DNA of 24,118 nt. It comes from CAXBNB01 sp040151475. Lineage in GTDB: Bacteria; Bacteroidota; Bacteroidia; Cytophagales; Cyclobacteriaceae. Each line of letters begins with the position of its first letter. The stretch's first letter is position 1. A model generated the notes under the pieces. It was given only the letters and a program-made list of their open reading frames with translations, was not told the origin of the DNA and searched no databases. The DNA is taken from contig NZ_JBDKWG010000083.1 in assembly GCF_040151475.1 (NCBI RefSeq), forward strand, positions 1 to 24,118. Reading direction: 5' to 3'. This document shows, one piece after another, positions 6,607 to 14,622 of this stretch. Both the position numbers and the translations under genes were made by a program.

Positions 6607-8247
6607 TTACTTGAAGTTGGTAGCCAATTTCAATTCGTTGTTGAGCTGCTTTAATTCTTCTTCGACTCTGGATTCGTCCCATCCCAAATATTTTGCCATA
6701 ATGGAAAGAACCACTTCGAGGGTATCGTTGATAGTTTGTATTTTGAAGAATATCCGACCGGTTCTTCTCTCGTAAAAATCTAAAAGGGTCATTACCATTT
6801 CATTTTCAAGGCAAAAATTTATTTCTGCTTTTAATAGTTGAATGTCGGGCCGATTTTCATCTTGCTCTTTGGCATTTTTGATTATTTCATTGGTTTGTGT
6901 TCCATAGATATCCACCAGATAGTCTATGGTAGAAGGGTTAAATGAAGAGTTGTTCTTCTTTAGTTCATTTTTATATTTTTTAACCGCTGTATAATCTTCA
7001 AATTCATTCCCAGGCAATGGAATCTTTCTGGTTTTACATTTTCTTTTCTTTTTTATACCTGATTTTTTCTCTTTCTTTTCCAATACAGCCACTACGACTT
7101 TTTTAGCCATTTGACGGTATCCGGTCAGTTTTCCACCTGCTATTGAAATAAGTCCATTGTCAGCTACAAACAGTTCATCTTTTCTGGAAATTTCGGAAGC
7201 AGATTTTCCTTCTTCTGCGATCAGTGGTCGTATTCCAGCCCAGGATGACACTATATCAGATTTTTGTAAGTGAATTGAAGGAAACATATAGTCAACAGCA
7301 TCCAATATATAATCCACGTCTTTCTGGTTTACCTGTGCATCTCCAGGATCACCACTGTATTCCGTATCTGTGGTGCCTATATAAGTGATGTCATTTTTGG
7401 GAATGGCAAAAATCATCCGTCCGTCTGAGACATCAAAATATACTGAATGTTTCACCGGAAGTTTTTCATGAGGCACCACTATATGTACTCCTTTGGTCAA
7501 ATGAAGACTTTTCCCTTCAATTTTTTCTATTTTACTACGAACTAAATCTACCCATGGACCCGTAGCATTTATAATATAGTCCCCTAGTATTTCAATTGAT
7601 TTATCGCTGATTTTGTCTTTGCATTTCACTCCATAAGCTATCCCTCCCTTTTCTAAAATCTCTTCTACCTCCACATAATTAATAGGATAAGCCTGGTATT
7701 GCATTGATGCCTTGATTACCTCTATAACCAACCGAAAATCATCCGTTTGGTACTCAGCATAAAGTCCGCCTCCTTCTACCACATCGTCTTTCAGCAGAGG
7801 CTCAAGTTTCATGGTTTCATCTTTGGACAACATCTTTCGCTGATCTTCTTTATCCACATTGGCCAGCACATCATAGACCATAAGACCAACGGATGTCATA
7901 ATATGTCCATAGTTGCCATTAGTGATTAATGGAAGCAACATCTTTTCAGGACGTACAAGGTGTGGTGCCAGGTGATGTACTATGGCTCTTTCTTTTCCAA
8001 CTTCTCGAACAAGGCTAAATTCGAATTGTTTCAAATAGCGCAAACCACCATGGATTAACTTAGTAGATTTGCTGCTAGTGCCACTCGCAAAATCACCCTT
8101 TTCGACCAAAGCTACCTTTAGTCCCCTGGAAGCAGCATCAAGTGCTATCCCCGCTCCCGTAATGCCTCCACCTATAATGATGATATCATAATACTCCTTT
8201 TCAAGGGATTTAATGATTTGAGGTCGGTCTTGTGCTGAAAAGCTCAT
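6607..8247 (-). CDS. glpD: Aerobic glycerol-3-phosphate dehydrogenase (FAD)
   Basis: A 546-residue flavoprotein that oxidises sn-glycerol-3-phosphate to dihydroxyacetone phosphate and passes electrons to quinone at the inner membrane. The N-terminus holds the dinucleotide-binding fold (DIIIIGGGITGAG, glycines 26-33), followed by the family signature GTSSKSTKLIHGGLRYL (56-72). Further blocks are NATGPWVD, FAIPKNDITYIGTTDTEY and SIAGGKLTGYR near the FAD site. A strongly basic insert around residues 400-420 (many Lys/Arg) separates the oxidase domain from the C-terminal helical domain, which contains FYERRTGRIFF. It is 94 bases downstream of glpK on the same strand and is probably co-transcribed with it. 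Confidence 0.95.
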   Translation of the reverse strand: MSFSAQDRPQIIKSLEKEYYDIIIIGGGITGAGIALDAASRGLKVALVEKGDFASGTSSKSTKLIHGGLRYLKQFEFSLVREVGKERAIVHHLAPHLVRPEKMLLPLITNGNYGHIMTSVGLMVYDVLANVDKEDQRKMLSKDETMKLEPLLKDDVVEGGGLYAEYQTDDFRLVIEVIKASMQYQAYPINYVEVEEILEKGGIAYGVKCKDKISDKSIEILGDYIINATGPWVDLVRSKIEKIEGKSLHLTKGVHIVVPHEKLPVKHSVYFDVSDGRMIFAIPKNDITYIGTTDTEYSGDPGDAQVNQKDVDYILDAVDYMFPSIHLQKSDIVSSWAGIRPLIAEEGKSASEISRKDELFVADNGLISIAGGKLTGYRQMAKKVVVAVLEKKEKKSGIKKKRKCKTRKIPLPGNEFEDYTAVKKYKNELKKNNSSFNPSTIDYLVDIYGTQTNEIIKNAKEQDENRPDIQLLKAEINFCLENEMVMTLLDFYERRTGRIFFKIQTINDTLEVVLSIMAKYLGWDESRVEEELKQLNNELKLATNFK

Positions 8248-8341
8248 ATTTGTTTTTTTAGCAAGGTAAGTTTTTAGAATGTTAACTGATACATTGGTAT
8301 GTTATGATTTTATTATCGAAAGTGGCTTGCCAAAATTTGAG

Positions 8342-9841
8342 TTAACTATCCAAGCTCTTATCTGACCATCCCATTGTTCTGTTCACTGCTTTTTGCCAGC
8401 CAAGGTAAAGTACCTTCCGTTTTTCATCTGAAATGGCAGGAGTAAATGTTTTATCGATGATCCGGTTGTTGAGAATGTCTTCTTTTTTCCAAACACCTGC
8501 GGTGATTCCAGCCAGATAGGCTGCTCCAAGTGCTGTAGATTCAATGACTTCAGGCCGTTCTACCGGAGTACCCAATATATCGGCCTGAAATTGCATTAGC
8601 AGGTCGTTGGCACATGCTCCTCCATCCACTTTAAGTTCAGCAAGGGTGATACCGGAATCGGCTTGCATGGCATCCAGCACATCTCTGGTTTGATAGGCCA
8701 ATGATTCTAATGTGGCTTTTGCAATATGGTTTTTACCCGTATCTCTGGTCAAGCCAAAAATGGCTCCTCGGGCATACATATCCCAATAAGGTGCGCCAAG
8801 TCCCGCAAAAGCAGGAACCACATATACTTCGTCATTTCCTTGTGCTGCCAAAGCCATAGATTCCGATTCTTCTGCCGACTCAAGAATCTGCAAACCATCT
8901 CTGAGCCATTGTACTGCTGCCCCTGCGATAAATATACTGCCTTCAAGGGCATAATGCACTTCCCCATCCAGCCCCCATGCAATAGTAGTCAACAAACCAT
9001 GTTCTGAATGCTGGACTTTAGTGCCAGTATTCATGAGCATAAAACAACCTGTTCCATAGGTATTTTTAGCCATACCTGGTTCGAAGCATGCCTGACCAAA
9101 CAAAGCAGACTGCTGATCGCCAGCCACTCCCAGGATCGGCAAGTCTATTCCCCTGAAATTAAAATTTCCAAAGTCCGATCCTGAAGGCTTCACTTGAGGC
9201 AACATGCTTTCCGGCACACCTAACCTTTCCAACATTTTTTGATCCCACTCTAGTGAGACTATATCATACATCATTGTTCTTGAGGCATTGGTATAGTCGG
9301 TTACATGGAATTTTCCTTTGGTCATATTCCAGATCAACCAGGTATCAACAGTGCCAAAAATCAGGTTACCACTTTGTACTTTTTCTTTTGCCCCAGCTAC
9401 ATTTTCCAATATCCAGTGGACTTTTGTACCGGAAAAATAAGAGTCTATCACTAACCCTGTCTTTTCCCTGACATAAGAGCCCAACCCTTCTTTTTTCAAT
9501 TGAGTACAGTATTCGGCTGTACGTTTATCTTGCCAGACTATGGCATTGTAAATGGGCTTGCCACTGGTTTTATCCCAAACTATGGCTGTTTCCCGTTGGT
9601 TGGTGATACCTATAGCTGCTACATTTGCAGGTTCAATTTGGAATTTTTCAATTACCTCTTCAAACACTTCCATCTGTGTTTGAAGTATTTCCATAGGGTC
9701 ATGTTCGACCCATCCCGGATTGGGGAAAATCTGTGTGAATTCTTTTTGTGCAATTCCGACAATTTTACCGGATCCATCGAAAAGCACGGCACGGGAACTG
9801 GTGGTTCCCTGATCCAGTGCTACTATATATTTTTTGCTCAT
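8342..9841 (-). CDS. glpK: Glycerol kinase
   Basis: A 499-residue cytoplasmic FGGY-family kinase that phosphorylates glycerol with ATP and traps it in the cell. Motifs visible: ALDQGTTSSRAVLFD (phosphate 1 loop, from Asp10), GITNQRETAIVWD (glycerol-binding Arg-Glu), AIVWQDKRT, GVAGDQQSALFGQ (catalytic Asp near 245), GTGCFMLMNTG, and the C-terminal DGGACANDLLMQFQADILG and ESTALGAAYLAG blocks. Length and order match typical bacterial GlpK. It starts the glp set in transcription order (glpK, glpD, xth, glpF, GDPD). The 89-base gap to the upstream stress-protein gene could hold its promoter, though I find no exact TAnnTTTG there. Confidence 0.97.
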   Translation of the reverse strand: MSKKYIVALDQGTTSSRAVLFDGSGKIVGIAQKEFTQIFPNPGWVEHDPMEILQTQMEVFEEVIEKFQIEPANVAAIGITNQRETAIVWDKTSGKPIYNAIVWQDKRTAEYCTQLKKEGLGSYVREKTGLVIDSYFSGTKVHWILENVAGAKEKVQSGNLIFGTVDTWLIWNMTKGKFHVTDYTNASRTMMYDIVSLEWDQKMLERLGVPESMLPQVKPSGSDFGNFNFRGIDLPILGVAGDQQSALFGQACFEPGMAKNTYGTGCFMLMNTGTKVQHSEHGLLTTIAWGLDGEVHYALEGSIFIAGAAVQWLRDGLQILESAEESESMALAAQGNDEVYVVPAFAGLGAPYWDMYARGAIFGLTRDTGKNHIAKATLESLAYQTRDVLDAMQADSGITLAELKVDGGACANDLLMQFQADILGTPVERPEVIESTALGAAYLAGITAGVWKKEDILNNRIIDKTFTPAISDEKRKVLYLGWQKAVNRTMGWSDKSLDS

Positions 9842-9930
9842 TTGAAAATTGGATAGTTGCCTTCAATTTAATAAAACAAATGAGTAAAAGGAAAGTTGAT
9901 CTATGAATTGAACTTTAACACTGCCATTTT

Positions 9931-10767
9931 TTATTCGTGTATAGACAAAATAGGAATCTGGATGTCCATGGCTATTTTTTTCGTCACACTGCCTTTGAGC
10001 AATCTGTCCAATAATCCATGTTTTCTTGGATATAAAGTAAGCATATCCAATTTGTGCTCATTGATGAATTCAAATATTCCATGGACAACTTTATGGTCTT
10101 CTATGGTATGGAAAGAATGTTTTACATCCTTTAAGTAATTTGAAATTTTTAGGCTTTGCCTGCTTTTATCAAATGATACTGTACCTACATCTTTGGCAAC
10201 ATAAAAAACCTGAATTTCAGCTTTAGCCAGTTTGGCAAAATAGATCAGAGTCTCCAGTTTTCCCAAGTCACCCATTTCTTCAAAGTCCGCAGCATAGCCT
10301 ATTTTTTTGAAATCAAGAGAAGAAATATTTTCAGGAATCAGTAATACAGGAACAGTTGCGTACCGAATAACATCGGCACTGACTCCACCAACAAGTTTTT
10401 CTAAAGTACTGTGACTGCCTTTTGTTCCCATCACGATCAGGTCAATATTCTGATTTTCTATGCAGGTGTAGATCGCATCAGAAACCATGGATATGTATTT
10501 CTTTGTATCATATTCCACCTCTTTAAGTTGCACAAATTCTTTCTTGAGTTCTTCAAATTCCTTATCAACTCTTTTTTCATAGTCTTCCAAAATGGGTTCT
10601 ACTAATGGAAATCCACCAGTAACATCCACATGCGGAGTAGGAACATATATGGCATTTACTAAGTGAAGTTTGGCATTGTTAGACTTGGCCAGTCCTATTG
10701 CTATTTTCAATGCATTTTTAGAACATGGAGAAAAATCAACCGGAACTAATATGTTTTTGATATTCAT
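9931..10767 (-). CDS. Tandem universal stress protein (UspA family)
   Basis: A 278-residue cytoplasmic protein made of two Usp domains. The first (about 1-143) starts NILVPVDFSPCSKNALKIA and ends with VMGTKGSHSTLEKLVGGVSADV followed by PVLLIPE, preserving the G-x2-G-x9-G-S nucleotide-binding pattern of ATP-binding Usp proteins. The second (about 150-278) keeps the fold outline (FKKIGYAADF at its start, KLDMLTLYPRKHGLLDRLLKGSVTKKI at its end) but lacks the full glycine motif, so it is probably a non-binding partner domain. Such tandem proteins are common in Bacteroidota and respond to starvation or respiratory stress. It precedes glpK on the same strand with an 89-base gap, so co-regulation is possible but not shown. 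Confidence 0.88.
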   Translation of the reverse strand: MNIKNILVPVDFSPCSKNALKIAIGLAKSNNAKLHLVNAIYVPTPHVDVTGGFPLVEPILEDYEKRVDKEFEELKKEFVQLKEVEYDTKKYISMVSDAIYTCIENQNIDLIVMGTKGSHSTLEKLVGGVSADVIRYATVPVLLIPENISSLDFKKIGYAADFEEMGDLGKLETLIYFAKLAKAEIQVFYVAKDVGTVSFDKSRQSLKISNYLKDVKHSFHTIEDHKVVHGIFEFINEHKLDMLTLYPRKHGLLDRLLKGSVTKKIAMDIQIPILSIHE

Positions 10768-10803
10768 GACTTTCGTATTTGGTTTACTAGTGATTTACAT
10801 GAT

Positions 10804-10811
10804 CAAAACTA
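10804..10811 (-). promoter_or_regulatory. Possible -7 box for the universal stress protein gene
   Basis: TAGTTTTG on the minus strand matches TAnnTTTG and ends 36 bases upstream of the ATG at 10767. The -33 region has no clear TTG. The 140-base intergenic gap before this gene makes a promoter here plausible. Confidence 0.33.
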
Positions 10812-10907
10812 AGTTGATCTGAAATTAATGCCCATGATATGAAAGCAGAAGAAACCTGATTGTTGTCAACTTTTATTGAGATATCACAAATGCTATTATA
10901 GTAATGT

Positions 10908-11357
10908 CTAGACAAAAAACAAATAGTCTTTTGCGAATTTTACCAGCCAAGTAATGGTATATGACCAAAACAAGCTACTGATCCACATATATTTGAAAAT
11001 GTCTTCTTTTTTGCAGCCAAGGGCATTGGCAGTGATAGTACCTCCAATAGGTGTTAAAAAAATGGGGGTCAAAAAAGCGATTCCCATAACGCCATATTTT
11101 TTCCAAATTACAACAAATCGCCTGTTGCGTTTAGAAAAAATGTTTTTCTTTTTTGCTTTAAATATTCTACTTACCAAATTTCTGATTTGGTCGCCAAAAA
11201 AAGTGAATATATACACACTGGTCATTGCACCTAACAGAGTAAGGGTACCAGTGATGAAAACATTGAAGCCATAGGCAATACCAAGAGTAGGCCCAAAAAC
11301 AAATTTTAGGGCACTAATGGAATAAACCGTCAAATATTTAATTATCTCTTCTAACAT
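10908..11357 (-). CDS. Small multi-pass inner-membrane protein, possibly of the small multidrug export (DUF/PF06695-type) or DedA-like group
   Basis: A 149-residue protein with about four hydrophobic segments: an amphipathic N-terminus into SALKFVFGPTLGIAYGF, then TLTLLGAMTSVYIFTFFG, a cytoplasmic basic loop (KAKKKNIFSKRNRR), then YGVMGIAFLTPIFLTPIGG and a C-terminal WISSLFWSYTITWLVKF helix. The proline/glycine-rich TPIFLTPIGGTI segment resembles the re-entrant core of DedA and the so-called small multidrug export family; the assignment is by pattern recall and moderate. The transported substrate is unknown. It stands alone: divergent from the M42-like peptidase at 11465 and 140 bases upstream of the stress-protein gene. 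Confidence 0.6.
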   Translation of the reverse strand: MLEEIIKYLTVYSISALKFVFGPTLGIAYGFNVFITGTLTLLGAMTSVYIFTFFGDQIRNLVSRIFKAKKKNIFSKRNRRFVVIWKKYGVMGIAFLTPIFLTPIGGTITANALGCKKEDIFKYMWISSLFWSYTITWLVKFAKDYLFFV

Positions 11358-11464
11358 ATCGTTTTCTTCATCCGAATTAAGTTAACTCGAAATTATTCAA
11401 TAGGTTGCTTTAAATTATCATTTCAAAATACAACCTTGCAGAAAATTTCTCAAGGACATCAATA

Positions 11465-12391
11465 ATGAAAAAAACCGACATCAATTTACTCAAATCCTTA
11501 TGTGGTGTATTCGCTCCTTCTGCTAATGAAGGTTTGATGAAGGAGTTTGTTTTAGACTACATAAAAAAAAATCAGAGAGATTGGCTGGTGAAGCCCGAGG
11601 TTATCCACGGAGAGGAGTTTCAGGATTGTATCATATTGAAATTTGGCAAACCAAGAACAGCAATTTTTGCTCATCTGGATTCTATTGGTTTTACAGTCAG
11701 GTATCAAAACCAGTTGGTTCCTATTGGTGGTCCTGATACCGAATCGGGATACAAACTGGTAGGTAGAGATTCGTTGGGAGATATCGAATGCACTTTGAAA
11801 GTAGATGAAGATCACCGGATTTCTTATGAATTTGGCAGAGCAATTGACCGTGGGACAGATTTGGTTTTCAAACAAGAATTCATAGAAACCGAAGACAGTG
11901 TGCAATCCTGCTATCTGGACAACAGGTTAGGTGTGTTCAATGTCCTTAAAGTAGCTGAAACGCTTACAGATGGTTTGATAGTATTTTCTTGTAGGGAAGA
12001 ACATTCCGGTGGTACTGTTCCCTTTTTGATCAAATACATGTATGAAAAATGGCAAATCAAACAAACCTTGATTTCTGACATCACCTGGGTGACTGATGGG
12101 GTCTTTCCCGGCGAAGGTGTAGCGATTTCGATGAGAGACAGTGGCTTGCCCAGAAAATCATATCTGGATAAAATAATAAGACTCGCTGAAATTTCAGGTG
12201 TCAAATACCAATTGGAAGTAGAAGGTTCTGGTGGCAGTGATGCCAAAGAACTACAATCTTCACCTTATCCGATTGACTGGTGTTTTATAGGTGCAGCAGA
12301 AGAAAATGTACACTCCCCTTACGAAACTGTGAACAAAGACGACATAGCTTCTATGGTAGATTTGTATAAATTTCTCATGAAGAAACTTTAA
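11465..12391 (+). CDS. M42-like metallo-aminopeptidase
   Basis: A 308-residue cytoplasmic zinc-dependent peptidase of the MH clan. The expected metal and catalytic residues can be followed in order: AHLDSIGF (His70, Asp72), YLDNRLG (bridging Asp152), CREEHSGGT (general base Glu178 and metal Glu179), ISDITWVTDG (Asp205) and AAEENVHSPYE (His283). These correspond to the M42 pattern AHxDEIGF, DDR/DNR, EE, D, H. At 308 residues it is shorter than classical M42 enzymes (about 340-360), so the apical substrate domain is reduced. The stop codon is followed after three bases by the hpt start, indicating one operon with hpt. The substrate is probably short peptides (family knowledge). Confidence 0.85.
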   Translation: MKKTDINLLKSLCGVFAPSANEGLMKEFVLDYIKKNQRDWLVKPEVIHGEEFQDCIILKFGKPRTAIFAHLDSIGFTVRYQNQLVPIGGPDTESGYKLVGRDSLGDIECTLKVDEDHRISYEFGRAIDRGTDLVFKQEFIETEDSVQSCYLDNRLGVFNVLKVAETLTDGLIVFSCREEHSGGTVPFLIKYMYEKWQIKQTLISDITWVTDGVFPGEGVAISMRDSGLPRKSYLDKIIRLAEISGVKYQLEVEGSGGSDAKELQSSPYPIDWCFIGAAEENVHSPYETVNKDDIASMVDLYKFLMKKL

Positions 12392-12394
12392 AGA

Positions 12395-12931
12395 ATGAAG
12401 GTCAAAATAAAAGATAAAGATTTCGATATTTTCCTTACCGATAAAGAAATAGAAACTGCTGTTTCTACTCTTGCGAAAAAAATCAACACAGATTATACTG
12501 ACAAAGATCCGCTATTAGTAGCAGTACTCAATGGCTCGTTTATCTTTTGTGCTGACCTCATCAGGCATCTCAATTTTGACCCTGAAATATCTTTTACCAA
12601 GCTGGCTTCATATCAGGGATCAGAAAGTACTGGAAAAGTCAATGAACTCATTGGATTGACTGAGGATATTAAAGGAAGGCATATTCTTATAGTAGAAGAC
12701 ATTATTGATACCGGAAATACCCTTGAAAAAATCATCAAAATACTCAATGAAAAGGAAGTAGCTTCTGTGGAAATTGTATCACTGTTATTCAAATCAGAAG
12801 TGTATAAAAAAAAGACTCCTGTCAGGTATTTTGGTCTGGATATCCCCAATAAATTCGTGATTGGATACGGCCTGGATTATGATGGCAGGGGACGCTCCCT
12901 CAGACATATATATCAAATTGCCGAAGGCTGA
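12395..12931 (+). CDS. hpt: Hypoxanthine phosphoribosyltransferase
   Basis: A 178-residue type I phosphoribosyltransferase for purine salvage, converting hypoxanthine or guanine plus PRPP to IMP or GMP. The PRPP-binding loop is clear: ILIVEDIIDTGNTL (residues 97-110), with the two acidic residues Glu101-Asp102. Other family blocks are LVAVLNGSFIFCADLIR (42-57), KLASYQGSESTGKV (69-82) before the flexible loop, and VRYFGLDIPNKFVIGYGLDYDGRGR near the C-terminus, which provides the purine-ring contacts. It starts three bases after the peptidase gene and is followed after 51 bases by adk, another purine nucleotide enzyme. Confidence 0.95.
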   Translation: MKVKIKDKDFDIFLTDKEIETAVSTLAKKINTDYTDKDPLLVAVLNGSFIFCADLIRHLNFDPEISFTKLASYQGSESTGKVNELIGLTEDIKGRHILIVEDIIDTGNTLEKIIKILNEKEVASVEIVSLLFKSEVYKKKTPVRYFGLDIPNKFVIGYGLDYDGRGRSLRHIYQIAEG

Positions 12932-12934
12932 AAA

Positions 12935-12960
12935 TTGTGCTGGGGATTTTGTTATCTTTG
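12935..12960 (+). promoter_or_regulatory. Possible promoter for adk in the hpt-adk gap
   Basis: TATCTTTG (12953-12960) matches the Bacteroidetes -7 box exactly and ends 22 bases before the adk ATG at 12983. A TTG at 12935-12937 lies 15 bases upstream, slightly closer than the usual 17-19. It would let adk, obg and radA be transcribed independently of hpt. Confidence 0.45.
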
Positions 12961-12982
12961 TTCCTTTTTTAAAATAAATCAT

Positions 12983-13555
12983 ATGCTAAACATTGTATTG
13001 TTCGGTCCTCCTGGTGCAGGAAAAGGGACACAAAGCGAGAAGGTCATTGCTATGTATGGCCTGGAACACCTTTCTACAGGGGATCTTTTCAGAAAACATT
13101 TGGGAGAAGGAACCGAGCTTGGTAAACTGGCTCAAAGCTATATGGACGATGGAAATCTTGTGCCCGATGAAGTGGTGATAGGAATGGTAAAAGATAAAAT
13201 TGCCACTACAATTGACCCTAAGGGGTTTATTTTTGATGGTTTTCCCCGGACGGTAAATCAGGCCATTGCTCTTGATGGAGTCTTGAACGAGTTTGAAACG
13301 TCTGTTAGTGGCATGATTGCTTTGGACGTACCAGACGATGAGCTTCGAAACCGACTTATGGAAAGAGGCAAAACTTCAGGCAGATCCGATGATCAAAACA
13401 TTGAGAAAATTAACAATCGCATCAACGTATATAAAGAAGAAACCATTCCGGTTGCCAACTATTTTGACAAACAAAACAAGTTATCAAAAATTCATGGTGT
13501 GGGTAGCATAGATGGTATATTCAATGAGATAAAAAAAGTTATAGATTCTTATTAA
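12983..13555 (+). CDS. adk: Adenylate kinase (short-LID form)
   Basis: A 190-residue cytoplasmic enzyme that interconverts ATP + AMP and 2 ADP. It begins MLNIVLFGPPGAGKGTQ with the P-loop at 8-16, then HLSTGDLFRKH (AMP site), GFIFDGFPRTVNQA (signature) and a short LID (RGKTSGRSDDQN) lacking the four-cysteine zinc domain, as usual for this phylum. The open frame reaches back to 12935, but the extra 16 residues are not family-like and overlap the candidate promoter, so the ATG at 12983 is preferred. It is followed by obg after a 53-base gap. Confidence 0.96.
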   Translation: MLNIVLFGPPGAGKGTQSEKVIAMYGLEHLSTGDLFRKHLGEGTELGKLAQSYMDDGNLVPDEVVIGMVKDKIATTIDPKGFIFDGFPRTVNQAIALDGVLNEFETSVSGMIALDVPDDELRNRLMERGKTSGRSDDQNIEKINNRINVYKEETIPVANYFDKQNKLSKIHGVGSIDGIFNEIKKVIDSY

Positions 13556-13608
13556 TCTACTTTAATTCATAAACCTGCTTTTCGCTCTTATCATACTTCT
13601 GTTCCCTT

Positions 13609-14598
13609 ATGTTGACCTCCAACTTTATAGACTATGTAAAACTTTGTTCCCGATCAGGAAACGGGGGATCGGGATCAGTTCATTTCCGTAGGGAAAAGCA
13701 TGTCCCAAAAGGTGGACCGGATGGAGGAAATGGAGGAAGAGGAGGACATGTGATTCTACGAGGCAATTCCCAACTTTGGACATTGCTTCACCTGAGATAC
13801 AGAAAGCATGTGTTTGCTGATGATGGCAAACCAGGTGAGGGAGGAAACAGGTCGGGTGCTGAAGGTGCTGATATAATCCTTGAAGTACCAGTTGGCACTA
13901 TTGCAAAAAACGCTGAAACAGGTGAAAAAATACTTGAAATACTGGAAGAAGGGCAAGAAGCTATTCTAACTCAGGGTGGTAGAGGAGGTTTAGGAAATTC
14001 CAATTTTAAAACCGCAACACAGCAAACGCCCCGATATGCACAGCCAGGTGAAGAAGGAGAGGAACAATGGGTAGTATTGGAGCTGAAGTTGCTGGCAGAC
14101 GTGGGGCTGGTAGGTTTTCCTAATGCCGGAAAATCCACTCTGCTTTCTGTATTGTCTGCTGCCAAGCCAGAAATTGCAGATTACCCATTTACTACATTGG
14201 TTCCCAATCTGGGTGTTGTTGGCTATCGTGACCACAAATCATTTGTGATGGCCGACATTCCCGGTATCATCGAAGGAGCAGCTGAAGGGAAAGGTCTCGG
14301 GATACGCTTTTTGAGACATATTGAAAGAAATTCAATGTTGCTGTTTATGATCCCGGCTGATACCGATGACATCAAATCTGATTATAAAATCCTTCTTGGA
14401 GAGCTTAAAAAATACAATCCTGAATTGCTTGATAAGCATCGCTTGTTGGCAATCACCAAATCGGATATGCTGGATGATGAAATGATTGCTGACATGGAAA
14501 AAGAACTTCCCAAAGACATCAAGACATTGTTTATTTCGAGTGTGGCACAAAAGGGGTTAGATGTCTTGAAAGACGAAATCTGGGATTGTCTTAACTAG
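13609..14598 (+). CDS. obg: Obg family GTPase
   Basis: A 329-residue ribosome-associated GTPase needed for 50S maturation and stress control. The N-terminal Obg fold (about 1-156) is glycine-rich as expected (FIDYVKLCSRSGNGGSGSVHF, GGPDGGNGGRGGHV, TQGGRGGLGNSNF). The G domain follows with the Walker A VGFPNAGKST, switch I YPFTTLVPNLGVV, G3 DIPGIIEGA, G4 TKSD and a C-terminal SSVAQKGL (G5-like). The C-terminal OCT extension of some Obg proteins is absent, which is common in Bacteroidota. An ATG at 13609 is used; it gives the standard short leader before SNFIDYVK. radA begins 24 bases downstream. Confidence 0.96.
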   Translation: MLTSNFIDYVKLCSRSGNGGSGSVHFRREKHVPKGGPDGGNGGRGGHVILRGNSQLWTLLHLRYRKHVFADDGKPGEGGNRSGAEGADIILEVPVGTIAKNAETGEKILEILEEGQEAILTQGGRGGLGNSNFKTATQQTPRYAQPGEEGEEQWVVLELKLLADVGLVGFPNAGKSTLLSVLSAAKPEIADYPFTTLVPNLGVVGYRDHKSFVMADIPGIIEGAAEGKGLGIRFLRHIERNSMLLFMIPADTDDIKSDYKILLGELKKYNPELLDKHRLLAITKSDMLDDEMIADMEKELPKDIKTLFISSVAQKGLDVLKDEIWDCLN

Positions 14599-14622
14599 TA
14601 TTTCCTCACACAAGTAAATTAG

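Noticed and set aside
6548..6682. N-terminal extension of exodeoxyribonuclease III by 45 residues.
   Set aside because: It overlaps the 3' end of glpD and the added residues are not family-like; the ATG at 6547 gives the normal start.
9500..9856. 118-codon plus-strand open frame.
   Set aside because: Antisense to glpK, whose full set of FGGY kinase motifs is on the other strand.
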